A stretch of 54,102 bases of DNA from Bacteroidota bacterium (GTDB lineage Bacteria > Bacteroidota > Bacteroidia > Chitinophagales > Chitinophagaceae). Shown here piece by piece: positions 1-7,533 of this stretch. A program made the position numbers and the translations under genes. Position 1 is the first letter of the stretch; each line of letters opens with the position of its first letter. The DNA is taken from contig JAFAGR010000030.1 of the NCBI GenBank assembly GCA_023422565.1, positions 1 to 54,102 of the forward strand. Direction: 5' to 3'. Below the pieces are notes generated by a model, which made no database searches, was not told the DNA's origin, and worked only from the letters and a program-made list of their open reading frames with translations.

Positions 1-92
1 ATTAAGAAATCCGAAAAACAAACTACAAACAACCCACAAAATACCCGCGCCCGGGAAACCGGCCGTTTTTCCTTTTATAAGGCCCCAAACCT

Positions 93-100
93 TATTTTTG
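93..100 (+). promoter_or_regulatory. Bacteroidota -7 promoter box (TATTTTTG)
   Basis: The box matches the TAnnTTTG consensus of the Bacteroidota primary sigma factor and lies 15 bases before the ATG of the first gene. No strong -33 element is obvious. It is the likely promoter for the small membrane protein and surE, which follow closely. Confidence 0.6.
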
Positions 101-115
101 TAAAAATCAACTGCC

Positions 116-571
116 ATGTCAACTGTATTAACAATCCACAGCATTCTGCGCTGGCTGGTATTATTATTTGGAATTCTTGCTGTATTAGGCGCCATCGGCG
201 GACTGTCAGGAAGAAAGCCTTATACCACACGCGACAATAAGATGAACCTGTTCTTCATGATCTGTTGCGATATTCAATTGCTGATCGGTATCATTTTGAT
301 CGTAGCCAATGGATGGTGGGATAAAATGAAAGGCGGCATGGGAGATGTAATGAAGGATTCTTACAATCGTTTCTTCACTATAGAACATGCATTGATAATG
401 ATCATTGCCTGGATACTTGTACACGCAGGAAGAACTTCCGTAAAAAAAGCAACCCTTGATTCCGCAAAGCATCGCAAGGTGCTCATATTTTCAGGAATAG
501 CATTGTTACTTATTCTTATCTCCATTCCATGGCCGTTCCGTGAACTTGTCGGCCGCCCGTGGTTCCGTTAA
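116..571 (+). CDS. small four-helix membrane protein, function unknown
   Basis: This 151-residue protein has four hydrophobic segments, at about residues 5-30, 43-64, 88-106 and 121-140. His8 lies in the first segment, and helix 3 contains an E-H-A-L-I-M motif and a second His in VHAGR. Similar proteins of about 150 residues occur widely in Bacteroidota, often named only as hypothetical or 'cytochrome B'-like. The membrane histidines are compatible with heme binding, but no classical b561 motif is visible, so I do not assign a function. It is followed after 23 bases by surE and probably shares its transcript. A -7 box lies immediately upstream. Confidence 0.75.
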   Translation: MSTVLTIHSILRWLVLLFGILAVLGAIGGLSGRKPYTTRDNKMNLFFMICCDIQLLIGIILIVANGWWDKMKGGMGDVMKDSYNRFFTIEHALIMIIAWILVHAGRTSVKKATLDSAKHRKVLIFSGIALLLILISIPWPFRELVGRPWFR

Positions 572-594
572 TGAAGGTTTAGCAAGTATAGAAA

Positions 595-1377
595 ATGGCA
601 AAAAGCAAATACAAACCGCTCATACTTATCACCAATGATGATGATATAACGGCGCCGGGTATACGAAATTTGGTGGAAGCGGTTAAAGACCTCGGCCAGG
701 TTGTAGTGGTGGCTCCGGACAAACCGCAGAGCGGAATGGGCCATGCTATCACCATTGGATCTCCATTACGCCTTAACAGGATGCACCTTTTCGGAGATAT
801 TGAGGCCTGGCAAACCAGTGGCACGCCTGTAGACTGTGTAAAACTTGCGGTGGACAAGATATTACCACGCAGGCCAGACATCTGCCTCAGCGGAATAAAC
901 CATGGCGCGAATCACAGCATCAATGTGATTTACAGCGGAACCATGTCTGCTGCCATGGAGGCAAGCATTGAAGGGATACCAAGCATAGGTTTTTCACTTC
1001 TTGATTATCGCTACGAAGCGGACTTCACAGGAGCAAGGCAGGTGGTTCATAAAATTGTGAGCAGTTTACTGGCCGAAAAGCTGGACAAACATTTTTTGCT
1101 GAACGTGAATATTCCGAGTGTACCGGCGAACGAGATCAAAGGAATAAAAGTCTGCAAGCAGGCCTATGCAAAGTATGAGGAAGACTTTGACGAAAGGCTT
1201 GATCCGCAGGGGAAAAAGTATTACTGGCTCACCGGGGAATTTATAAATTTTGATAAAGGCAAAGATTCTGATGTGGCTGCGCTGCAAAAGAATTATGTAA
1301 GCGTGGTACCGGTGCAATTCGACCTTACGAATTACGCGCTTAAAGAAAAGCTGGAAAAGAAAAAATTATTCGACTAA
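595..1377 (+). CDS. surE: 5'/3'-nucleotidase SurE
   Basis: SurE is a metal-dependent phosphatase acting on nucleoside monophosphates, linked to stationary-phase survival. The 260-residue protein begins at the family's usual position and carries the N-terminal metal site TNDDDITAPG (residues 13-22; the family motif is NDDG..APG). It also has the asparagine-rich SGINHGANHSIN segment followed by YSGTMSAAMEA, which completes the active site. Length and motifs are normal. The variant D-D-D-I replaces the usual D-D-G-I after the two metal aspartates. Its TAA stop overlaps the ATG of the next small membrane gene by one base, which indicates translational coupling. Confidence 0.95.
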   Translation: MAKSKYKPLILITNDDDITAPGIRNLVEAVKDLGQVVVVAPDKPQSGMGHAITIGSPLRLNRMHLFGDIEAWQTSGTPVDCVKLAVDKILPRRPDICLSGINHGANHSINVIYSGTMSAAMEASIEGIPSIGFSLLDYRYEADFTGARQVVHKIVSSLLAEKLDKHFLLNVNIPSVPANEIKGIKVCKQAYAKYEEDFDERLDPQGKKYYWLTGEFINFDKGKDSDVAALQKNYVSVVPVQFDLTNYALKEKLEKKKLFD

Positions 1378-1676
1378 TGCTGAAGAAAGACAGTTTTGGG
1401 TTTGGAATGATATTAGGTTGCATTGCGCCCCTGATTGGGCTCGCGCTTTTCAAATTTTCAAAGTTCAGCAGCTTTTCCTTCCAGGAAACTTTTCAATTCA
1501 TGTTGCAGGAGCATGGCTTTAGAACACTAACAGTGGCGCTGAGCCTGTCCTTATTGCTCAACGCCCTCCTCTTCACCATATACATTAATACCCATCGCGA
1601 TAAAACCGCCAAGGGGATCTTTGCTACAACTGTTGTTTACGGAGCAGTTATATTGTTGATCAAAACTTTTTATTAG
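1377..1676 (+). CDS. small three-helix membrane protein, function unknown
   Basis: This 99-residue protein has three predicted membrane spans, at about residues 8-27, 49-71 and 79-98. No motif points to a catalytic role. The start ATG overlaps the surE stop codon by one base (TAATG), so it is almost certainly a real co-translated gene. Genes of this size next to surE or lpxB are common in this phylum, but their role is unknown to me. The gene ends next to a heptamer-repeat spacer. Confidence 0.7.
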   Translation: MLKKDSFGFGMILGCIAPLIGLALFKFSKFSSFSFQETFQFMLQEHGFRTLTVALSLSLLLNALLFTIYINTHRDKTAKGIFATTVVYGAVILLIKTFY

Positions 1677-1776
1677 TCGGTAGTCGGTAGTCAATAGTCA
1701 GTAGTCGGTAGTGCCGATGCTTCGGTCTGCTTAATTTGCTTTGCAACGTCTCGATCGGTAGCCGGTAGTCGGTATT
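1675..1776 (+). repeat. degenerate heptanucleotide tandem repeat (AGTCGGT type)
   Basis: Two blocks, about 1675-1714 and 1754-1776, consist of imperfect copies of a 7-base unit (AGTCGGT, with AGTCAAT and AGTCAGT variants). They lie in the spacer between the small membrane gene and the reductase gene. Such low-complexity filler is frequent in Bacteroidota intergenic DNA. No coding or regulatory meaning is evident. Confidence 0.7.
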
Positions 1777-1849
1777 TAGCGGAGAACTCTCCAAAGATCA
1801 TTCGTGCATTTGACTACGGACTGCAGCCTACAGACTAATGACTAAATAC

Positions 1850-1857
1850 TATTTTTG
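1850..1857 (+). promoter_or_regulatory. Bacteroidota -7 promoter box (TATTTTTG) for the reductase gene
   Basis: This is a perfect TAnnTTTG box. Transcription should begin a few bases downstream, around 1862-1866. That limits the possible start codons of the following reductase to positions after the box, none of which is an in-frame ATG, GTG or TTG before residue 29 of the open frame. Confidence 0.55.
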
Positions 1858-1871
1858 CGAAAAATCTCATC

Positions 1872-2915
1872 ATCGAAAACTGGACAGGGCATAGGGTAAA
1901 GATCTCGGAGATAAGAGATGAGGGTCCCGAGGCGAAGACATTCTTTCTCGAGCCTATGGATGGTTGGGTGCCCCGATGCAGGTCAGGGCAGTTCATTACG
2001 CTTTCCTTCTTTACTCACGGGCGCGAAAAGCGGCGATCGTATTCACTCACCTGCTCTCCCGAACTCGGCGAGCGTTTATGCATTACCGTTAAGAAGATCG
2101 ACAATGGAGAATTTTCACGCTGGCTTGTATATTATGCACAGGAAGGAGATGTTTTACTGACCACAGGAATATCAGGCTACTTCTTACTTCCGTCAGAGGC
2201 AGAAACATTCACTTACTTCTTCCTCGCTGCGGGAAGTGGCATAACTCCTTGCTATTCGCTCATTCACTTTTTGCTGGAAACCACATCTGCTAAAATAATT
2301 CTCATCTACAGCAACAAATCGGTCGTGCAAACTTTGTTTTACGCGCAGTTGCAGCAGTGGGCAAATGAATACCGGGAGAGATTTACCATTCATTATTTTT
2401 TTAGTGACTCTACAGATATTCAAAACAAAAGGCTCACTAGCTTTTTGCTCTCGAACCTACTGAGTAAACACGCCGCCAATCAGCGGAATCCCTATGTCTA
2501 TTTGTGCGGACCATACGAGTACCGCCTGATGGCCACCATAACTTTACGTGCATTTGGTATAGAAAAAGAGAGAATAAGAAAAGAAGAATTTGATCCCATT
2601 CCGATGCCACTTACTAATCGTCCGCCGGATGTGAGAGCGCACAATGTTACTATTCATATTGGGGGAAGCAAACACACGCTGAGGGTTCAATACCCAAAAA
2701 GTATTGTGGCCGTTGCCAAAGAAAATAATGTTGTTGTTCCCTACAGTTGCGAAAGCGGGCAGTGTGGAAGTTGCGCGGCCACCTGCGTTTCAGGCAAGAT
2801 CTGGATGGGCTACAACGAGGTGCTTACTGATGATGAGATCGCACGCGGCTGGGTTCTCACCTGCGTGGGCTTTCCTATTGAAGGCGATGCGGTAATAGAC
2901 TTTGGAAATCTGTAA
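1872..2915 (+). CDS. ferredoxin-NADP reductase/PaaE-type oxidoreductase with C-terminal [2Fe-2S] domain; start codon atypical
   Basis: This is an FNR-like flavoprotein fused to a plant-type ferredoxin, which moves electrons from NAD(P)H through FAD to [2Fe-2S] and on to a partner oxygenase or desaturase. Visible motifs are the FAD motif RRSYS, the nucleotide-binding motif AAGSGITP, and CESGQCGSC with a later Cys near the C-terminus. The first ATG (1956) would delete about 28 residues of the FAD domain. The open frame continues upstream with a convincing N-terminus (E-N-W-T-G-H-R-V-K-I-S-E-I), but only ATC or ATT codons are available as starts. I mark the ATC at 1872 because it gives the family-like beginning. 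A mutated or misread ATG is equally possible. No partner oxygenase lies nearby, so the substrate is unknown. Confidence 0.8.
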   Translation: MENWTGHRVKISEIRDEGPEAKTFFLEPMDGWVPRCRSGQFITLSFFTHGREKRRSYSLTCSPELGERLCITVKKIDNGEFSRWLVYYAQEGDVLLTTGISGYFLLPSEAETFTYFFLAAGSGITPCYSLIHFLLETTSAKIILIYSNKSVVQTLFYAQLQQWANEYRERFTIHYFFSDSTDIQNKRLTSFLLSNLLSKHAANQRNPYVYLCGPYEYRLMATITLRAFGIEKERIRKEEFDPIPMPLTNRPPDVRAHNVTIHIGGSKHTLRVQYPKSIVAVAKENNVVVPYSCESGQCGSCAATCVSGKIWMGYNEVLTDDEIARGWVLTCVGFPIEGDAVIDFGNL

Positions 2916-2964
2916 CTGTTTCGACTTGTTTCACACAAAGAAGCAAAGGAAACAACGGCGCAAA

Positions 2965-3540
2965 TCAACTTGCAACCCAACGGATCTTTTCGTGTACAGG
3001 TCGCCGTGAGACAGGTGTGCTTTCCTCCATTTTCTCTCCTACCAAAAAAAAGCCCAGCAGCCTTTCATGGTCATTAAAGCCGAGAAGTTCTTTTGCACTT
3101 TCGTAATAAGTGATCCCGCCTGTACTCCACATTCCGGCAAAACCGTGGGCTTCAATGGTAAGCGCCAGGTTCTGCACGCCGCACGCGATGGCTTCTATTT
3201 CCTCCAGCTCAGGAATTTTTGTAAGTATCGAACGCCGATGGCAAATGGCGATAAGATGCGACACTGTATCAGACCAACTTTGCAGATTCTTAAATTTTGC
3301 GGGATTAAAATTGTCACCACTCTCCTTTTTGTACAACTCACTTTGCGCCTTACAGAAGCTAACCAATCCTTCACCGGAAAACACAACAAAAAACCACGGT
3401 TCCGTTTTACCATGATTTGGAGCCCAGGTTGCGTTTTCAAGTGCCTCCATGACTACCGCATCCGGAACGCGGCTTCCGGCTTTCATCTTAGAGGGCTTTG
3501 TGGTTCTTCGCTGCCTTATAATATTTGAAATTTCGATCAT
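2965..3540 (-). CDS. nitroreductase family protein (YdjA-like)
   Basis: This 191-residue FMN-dependent nitroreductase-fold protein has the N-terminal RQRRTTK phosphate-binding motif, the WAPNHGKTEPW segment and a C-terminal FAGMWSTGG loop typical of the short YdjA-like group. Such enzymes reduce nitro or quinone compounds using NAD(P)H; the natural substrate cannot be read from the sequence. Its ATG overlaps the stop of the upstream Old Yellow Enzyme gene by four bases (ATGA), so the two flavoenzymes form an operon and may share redox stress or detoxification roles. Confidence 0.9.
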   Translation of the reverse strand: MIEISNIIRQRRTTKPSKMKAGSRVPDAVVMEALENATWAPNHGKTEPWFFVVFSGEGLVSFCKAQSELYKKESGDNFNPAKFKNLQSWSDTVSHLIAICHRRSILTKIPELEEIEAIACGVQNLALTIEAHGFAGMWSTGGITYYESAKELLGFNDHERLLGFFLVGEKMEESTPVSRRPVHEKIRWVAS

Positions 3541-4619
3541 GATTTTTTCTTTTTCTTTAATGGATCGGCCCGTTCATACTGGTCGGGCCATGGAAAGAAT
3601 TCCTGCATTTCAATAGAGGCACGCATGGGGAAATAAGGATCGCGAAGCATTTCACGAGCCATGAAAACCAGATCGGCCTGTTCATTATTGAGAATATCCT
3701 CAGCCTGCTGCCAGGTGGTGATCAACCCGACAGCTCCCGTTCGTATTCCGGATTTCCTCACAACCTCTGCATATTGAACCTGGTATCCGGGAAAAAGTTC
3801 GATTCGTGCATTTGGCACATTCCCCCCGGATGAACAATCAACCAGGTCAACTCCCATCCCTTTCATGATACCGGCCAATTTTACGGAATCATCAATAGTC
3901 CACCCACCGGCAGTATGATCAGTTGCCGATATGCGCACGAAGACCGGCAATTCTTCCGGCCAAACCGCGCTAACTTCCTTAATAACGGTAAGGAGTAGAC
4001 GAATTCGGTTTTCAAATGATCCTCCGTATTCATCAGTGCGCTTATTGCTTAATGGAGAGAGAAATGAATGAAGAAGATATCCATGGGCAGCATGAATCTC
4101 CAACACTTTAAATCCTGCAGATAATGCGCGTTTGGCGGCGGCACGAAAATCTGAGATAACTTTATCTATATCTGCCTTGGAAGCTTCTAAAGGAGGTAAT
4201 TCATGCTCACGGTAAGGAATAGACGAAGGAGCGATACCGATCCATCCGCCGTCTTCAGGCTTTACCTGTTCCATTCCCTTCCAGGGCGGAACGGTGCTTG
4301 CTTTTCGGCCGCTGTGGGCAAGTTGCATTCCGGCCACAGCACCCTGGGCATGAATAAAGTCCGTTATGCCTTTCAATCCTTCAACATGCTCATCATTCCA
4401 ATTGCCCAGGTCAGCTGAACTGATCCTTCCTTCTGGGCTTATTGCTGTTGCCTCGGTAAATACCAGTCCGGCACCGCCTACAGCGCGGCTTCCGAGGTGA
4501 ACCAGGTGCCAGTTGTTTGCGAAGCCATCTATAGAGGAATATTGACACATGGGAGAAACCACCAGCCTGTTACGAAGTGTCACGCCCCGGAATGTGATCG
4601 GTGAAAGAAGGATTGACAT
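3537..4619 (-). CDS. NADH:flavin oxidoreductase, Old Yellow Enzyme family (YqjM/NamA-like)
   Basis: This 360-residue TIM-barrel FMN enzyme would reduce activated C=C bonds of enones, nitro compounds or quinones. The YqjM-type features are clear: PMCQYSS near residue 25 carries the redox-tuning Cys, QLAHSGRKAS supplies an active-site His, and EIHAAHGYLLHSFLSP with DEYGGSFENR are the family signatures. The length matches bacterial NamA/YqjM plus a short lysine-rich tail. It is the first gene of a two-gene operon with the nitroreductase. Confidence 0.92.
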   Translation of the reverse strand: MSILLSPITFRGVTLRNRLVVSPMCQYSSIDGFANNWHLVHLGSRAVGGAGLVFTEATAISPEGRISSADLGNWNDEHVEGLKGITDFIHAQGAVAGMQLAHSGRKASTVPPWKGMEQVKPEDGGWIGIAPSSIPYREHELPPLEASKADIDKVISDFRAAAKRALSAGFKVLEIHAAHGYLLHSFLSPLSNKRTDEYGGSFENRIRLLLTVIKEVSAVWPEELPVFVRISATDHTAGGWTIDDSVKLAGIMKGMGVDLVDCSSGGNVPNARIELFPGYQVQYAEVVRKSGIRTGAVGLITTWQQAEDILNNEQADLVFMAREMLRDPYFPMRASIEMQEFFPWPDQYERADPLKKKKKS

Positions 4620-4673
4620 CAGGGATAAGTTATGGTTTTTGAGTCATGGGTTATGGGCTTTCGCTTTTGGCTA

Positions 4674-5093
4674 TTAAAACGAGTGCTTTTTCTTTGTTTC
4701 CTTCAATGAGGCTTTGATCAACTTTTTAAGTACTGGTATGTTAACTGCTTCCAACCTTTTAAAATATATGCATGCTTTGCTTTTACGGTGTTTACCGAAT
4801 TCCAGGAGCAATTCATCACGTTTATCGAACTCATATTCGAGATAAAGCACAATTTCCTTTCCGCGAGGTGCAAAAGCTATCAGGGGTGCCTCGCCGGAAT
4901 GTCCGCTGGCGTAGGTATACTTATACAAACCAAAGCCAATAATAGTGGGACCGTACATGAATGGTTCCCAACCTGACTCTTCCCGCATCATTGCAATTAT
5001 TGCACGCGCATCGTCTCGCATGGTTTCCGATTCAATGGTCGCGATAAAGTCTTTTACGCTTGCTGTGGTAGCGGTGGTTTTGTTGGTGGCCAT
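4674..5093 (-). CDS. DUF1801 domain-containing protein
   Basis: This 139-residue protein matches the DUF1801/YdhG-like family: WEPFMYGPTIIGFG followed by the LIAFAPRGKEIVLYL strand segment and a C-terminal ACIYFKRLEAVNIPVLKKLI helix. The family has a small steroid-receptor-like fold and no established biochemical activity. It stands alone, 54 bases upstream of the OYE-nitroreductase pair, and may be transcribed with it. Confidence 0.88.
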   Translation of the reverse strand: MATNKTTATTASVKDFIATIESETMRDDARAIIAMMREESGWEPFMYGPTIIGFGLYKYTYASGHSGEAPLIAFAPRGKEIVLYLEYEFDKRDELLLEFGKHRKSKACIYFKRLEAVNIPVLKKLIKASLKETKKKHSF

Positions 5094-5141
5094 ATTTGAA
5101 AATTAATATGCGAATGTAATCAGGAAAAATGATTGGAGTTT

Positions 5142-5333
5142 GAGGTATGGGTGAACCACCTAATGATCAAACTCCCTTGTGTTTACATACGGTCCGCCCT
5201 TTTTAGCCCCTTACTGAGGCTTTATGGGCTTTTCACCGATTTGAAGACTTTTTTTGGCATCCCTGCAGGCATAAAAACTTACCGCCTCAGGGGTAGGCCG
5301 GCTGCCAAAATAGACTCTTACTGACCATACCTC
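5142..5333 (-). ncRNA. candidate structured RNA, about 190 nt, 6S-like outline
   Basis: The region has no credible gene but strong self-complementarity. A 9-bp closing stem joins GAGGTATGG (5333-5325 on the minus strand) to CCATACCTC (5150-5142). An inner stem joins CTGAGGC (5290-5284) to GCCTCAG (5220-5214) and extends by CCC/GGG across a 3-base bulge. Reading leftward, a TATTTTCG box resembling TAnnTTTG lies about 20 bases before the closing stem, and a run of five T follows its end. A closed rod near 190 nt is the size of 6S RNA, but I see no diagnostic 6S bases, so the class is a guess. A mobile inverted-repeat element is the main alternative. Confidence 0.3.
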
Positions 5334-5627
5334 CCTTCTAAGTATGCGAAAATAAAGTATGGTAGAAAGCTAAGAATCGCCACCGGCGCGGGAACGGGAC
5401 CAGGCTGGAGGATCGTGTGGCAAATTATTCAGGAAAGGAGATTTTTACGGGGCAAATTTCGGAGGTTAGCTAAAAACGCCGCTGCCAGCAAGGCAACGGA
5501 CTTACATGGAGGAATCGTATGCAGGACTAAACTTCCTTGAACCGGTGGCCACGATCAATACGAATTGTAATGAATTCAGACAACCACACTCAAATAAATG
5601 GTCTTGCATCATTAATTGCAACACCTC

Positions 5628-5666
5628 CAAAAACGAAGGTGCCCCTAAGACTAGGGGCTCCGTTTA
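5628..5666. terminator. GC-rich hairpin, possible bidirectional terminator
   Basis: The stem GCCCCT-AAGACT-AGGGGC (5641-5658) extends outward by GG/CC across one mismatch. It is flanked by an A-rich left arm and a short T-run on the right. It could end transcripts arriving from either side; its assignment to a particular gene is unclear. Confidence 0.4.
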
Positions 5667-5785
5667 CCAAAACTAACTGCTTATGAGAAAAATATACAAG
5701 CTGTAATTGAAATACAAATTTCCACCATATAATGTTGCAATGGTGTTAAGGAGGTAATAAGGTATAGTTAAGAAAGGGGGTACGC

Positions 5786-5858
5786 TACATGGCTCAAGGT
5801 TCAGGGTGCGCTGAAAAAATACGACAGCTCTGTCTTCCATGTACCTTGTTCCCTGAAC
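5786..5858. repeat. interleaved inverted repeats
   Basis: TACATGG (5786-5792) pairs with CCATGTA (5837-5843), and GTTCAGGG (5799-5806) pairs with CCCTGAAC (5851-5858). The order A-B-A'-B' is that of a pseudoknot or of a rearranged inverted repeat. A 12-base palindrome, GACAGCTCTGTC (5823-5834), sits between them. The cluster lies just past the ftsY stop codon. Confidence 0.5.
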
Positions 5859-5873
5859 TTTGGTGCATTAAAT

Positions 5874-6839
5874 CTACCCCGGAAACAGTCCGTGTATGAA
5901 CTGCTTTTTGTCGAATACGAGGAGATCTTCCGCCTTTTCTCCCACACCAATAAATTTTACCGGAATGCTGAATAGGCTTGCAATGGCGAGCACCACGCCG
6001 CCTTTGGCTGTTCCGTCGAGCTTTGTTATTGCTAATTCGGTTACATCTGAGGCCGCCGTGAAATGATTTGCCTGCTCCAATGCATTCTGGCCCGTGCTTC
6101 CGTCAAGTACAAGAAGCACTTCATGAGGCGCATCAGGAATCACTTTCTGAATCACCTTCCTGATCTTCACAAGTTCATCCATCAAATGAATTTTGTTATG
6201 AAGGCGGCCGGCAGTGTCGATAATGATCACATCAGAATTCCGCGACACCCCGGAAATCACCGTATCATACGCCACCGAAGCGGGATCACTTCCCATTTCT
6301 TTCTTTACGATTGGTACGCCGGTGCGCTCGCTCCATATCGTAAGCTGATCAACCGCGGCGGCACGAAAGGTATCCGCAGCGCCAAGCAAAACGGATTTGC
6401 CGGCCAGTTTAAAATTATGTGCGAGTTTGCCGATCGTTGTAGTTTTTCCAACACCATTCACTCCCACCACAAGAATAACATGCGGTTTATTTGTTGAGGG
6501 TAATTCAAAATCTTCATAGGAGGTTCCCGTCGGGGCGTCCACTAACAGCGCTTCCATTTCATCGCGAAGAATATTGTTTAGTTCTGCAGTATTCAAGTAC
6601 TTGTCGCGCGCGACCCGCTTTTCAATACTATCGATTATTTTAACCGTGGTTTCAATTCCCACATCGGCGCCTACGAGAGCATCTTCAAGGTTATCAAGCA
6701 CTTCCTCATCAACTGTGCTCTTCCCCGCAATTGCCTTGCTTATCTTGCTAAAGAATCCTTCGCGCGTTTTTTCAAGGCCCTGATCAACGGCCTCCTGTTG
6801 TTTTTCCTTTTTCTTAAATAGTTTATCAAAAAATCCCAT
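5874..6839 (-). CDS. ftsY: signal recognition particle receptor FtsY
   Basis: FtsY is the membrane-associated GTPase that receives SRP-bound ribosomes and delivers them to SecYEG. The 321-residue protein has a short charged N-terminal segment and the NG domain. The P-loop GVNGVGKTTT is near residue 130, DTAGRLHNK is G3, TKLDGTAKGG is G4, and it closes with FIGVGEKAEDLLVFD. The size is typical for Bacteroidota FtsY, which lack the long acidic A domain of E. coli. It lies downstream of rpmB-rpmG-DUF4295, as is usual in this phylum, but here has its own -7 box and is separated from that operon by a terminator. Confidence 0.97.
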   Translation of the reverse strand: MGFFDKLFKKKEKQQEAVDQGLEKTREGFFSKISKAIAGKSTVDEEVLDNLEDALVGADVGIETTVKIIDSIEKRVARDKYLNTAELNNILRDEMEALLVDAPTGTSYEDFELPSTNKPHVILVVGVNGVGKTTTIGKLAHNFKLAGKSVLLGAADTFRAAAVDQLTIWSERTGVPIVKKEMGSDPASVAYDTVISGVSRNSDVIIIDTAGRLHNKIHLMDELVKIRKVIQKVIPDAPHEVLLVLDGSTGQNALEQANHFTAASDVTELAITKLDGTAKGGVVLAIASLFSIPVKFIGVGEKAEDLLVFDKKQFIHGLFPG

Positions 6840-6859
6840 GGTGCTTCAACTTTCGGGTG

Positions 6860-6867
6860 CAAAGATA
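6860..6867 (-). promoter_or_regulatory. -7 promoter box (TATCTTTG) for ftsY
   Basis: A perfect TAnnTTTG box on the minus strand, 20 bases upstream of the ftsY ATG. Confidence 0.6.
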
Positions 6868-6875
6868 GGGAGGGA

Positions 6876-6975
6876 TGATGTGCAGATGTGCAGATGTGCG
6901 GATCGGGACGCGGCGAAGCCGGTTTTAAACAGACTAAGGCGTCTGTTGCCCGATGCCGACCGTAAGCGTCGGCAT
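6876..6975. repeat. tandem GATGTGCA-type repeat and GC-rich hairpins
   Basis: Short direct repeats of the GATGTGCAGATGTGC type (about 6876-6902) are followed by two hairpins: CAGAC/GTCTG (6930-6945) and an 8-bp stem ATGCCGAC/GTCGGCAT (6953-6975). The surrounding spacer, about 6868-7054, has no credible gene. It separates the DUF4295 terminator from ftsY. Confidence 0.5.
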
Positions 6976-7054
6976 GTGCTGATGGGCTCGATGTCCTAAT
7001 GTCCGGATGAATGATGTGATGATTTAATACGGGTGAAAGACTACCGACCACAAA

Positions 7055-7081
7055 CTAAAAAAGCTCCCGAAAACGGAAGCT
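7055..7081 (-). terminator. rho-independent terminator after the DUF4295 gene
   Basis: On the minus strand the stem AGCTTCCG/CGGGAGCT (one mismatch, TTTT loop) is followed by a run of T. It lies 27 bases past the DUF4295 stop codon and closes the rpmB operon. Confidence 0.7.
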
Positions 7082-7107
7082 TTGAAAATCATATTCAGGC
7101 AACGAAA

Positions 7108-7278
7108 TTAGTTAGCCAAAAATTCTTTGATCTTGTCTTTGTGTACGATCGCTTCTTTAAAAGTATAAGCACCGGTCTTCGGACTGCGAACAGTTTTGAT
7201 CACTTTGCTCCAGTTCTTCGCGTCTGCTGCTGCCTTCTGGTCTTTCGTCTTGATCGCGGTTTTAGCTGCTTTTGCCAT
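7108..7278 (-). CDS. DUF4295 family small basic protein
   Basis: The 56-residue protein begins MAKAAKTAIKTKDQKAAADA and ends KEAIVHKDKIKEFLAN, which is the DUF4295 family of very short lysine-rich proteins found in Bacteroidota directly after rpmB and rpmG. The constant company of ribosomal proteins and the strong positive charge suggest a ribosome-associated role, but none has been shown to my knowledge. It lies 49 bases downstream of rpmG, and a terminator follows. Confidence 0.9.
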   Translation of the reverse strand: MAKAAKTAIKTKDQKAAADAKNWSKVIKTVRSPKTGAYTFKEAIVHKDKIKEFLAN

Positions 7279-7327
7279 GGGAAATTTTAATTAATGAGGT
7301 TATCGGTTACCGTTATAATACGGGTGA

Positions 7328-7510
7328 TTATTTAATTTCTTTGTGAACAGTCACTTTTTTCAGGATCGGGTTGAACTTTTTCAGCTCAAGGCGCTCCGGA
7401 GTGTTCTTCTTGTTCTTGGTGGTGATGTAACGGCTGGTACCAGGCATTCCGCTGGTTTTATGCTCCGTACATTCCATGATCACCTGAACCCTGTTTCCTT
7501 TCTTTGCCAT
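7328..7510 (-). CDS. rpmG: 50S ribosomal protein L33
   Basis: This 60-residue protein matches L33: an N-terminal MAKKGNRVQVIMECTEH, then GTSRYITTKNKKNTPERLELKKFNP and a short lysine-rich end. The usual cysteine pairs of the zinc-binding form are absent; only one Cys remains in ECTEH, so this is a zinc-independent type. It lies 23 bases after rpmB in the operon. Confidence 0.96.
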   Translation of the reverse strand: MAKKGNRVQVIMECTEHKTSGMPGTSRYITTKNKKNTPERLELKKFNPILKKVTVHKEIK

Positions 7511-7533
7511 TTTTGTATTTTTAAATCGCTTTA

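Larger units (their letters stand above)
5334..5873. other. gene-free spacer with repeated motif
   Basis: No open frame in these 540 bases looks like a protein. The stretch holds two diverged copies of a motif of about 26 bases (5394-5420 and 5496-5521; core GG-AGGATCGTGT) that recurs at 13051-13077 in another gene-free spacer. It also holds a terminator-like hairpin and a set of interleaved inverted repeats, both listed separately. It may be the remnant of an old inserted element. I found no SRP RNA, RNase P or tmRNA signature here. Confidence 0.5.

Noticed and set aside
5093..5873. SRP RNA, RNase P RNA or tmRNA in the spacer near ftsY
   Set aside because: The conserved GGAAGGAAGCAGC-like SRP loop, the GAGGAAAGTCC RNase P motif and the tmRNA end sequence were looked for and not found.
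6063..6497. A 144-codon open frame on the plus strand inside ftsY
   Set aside because: It is a shadow of the well-conserved ftsY on the other strand and has no recognisable protein features. The same applies to the other frames lying opposite or inside the listed genes.
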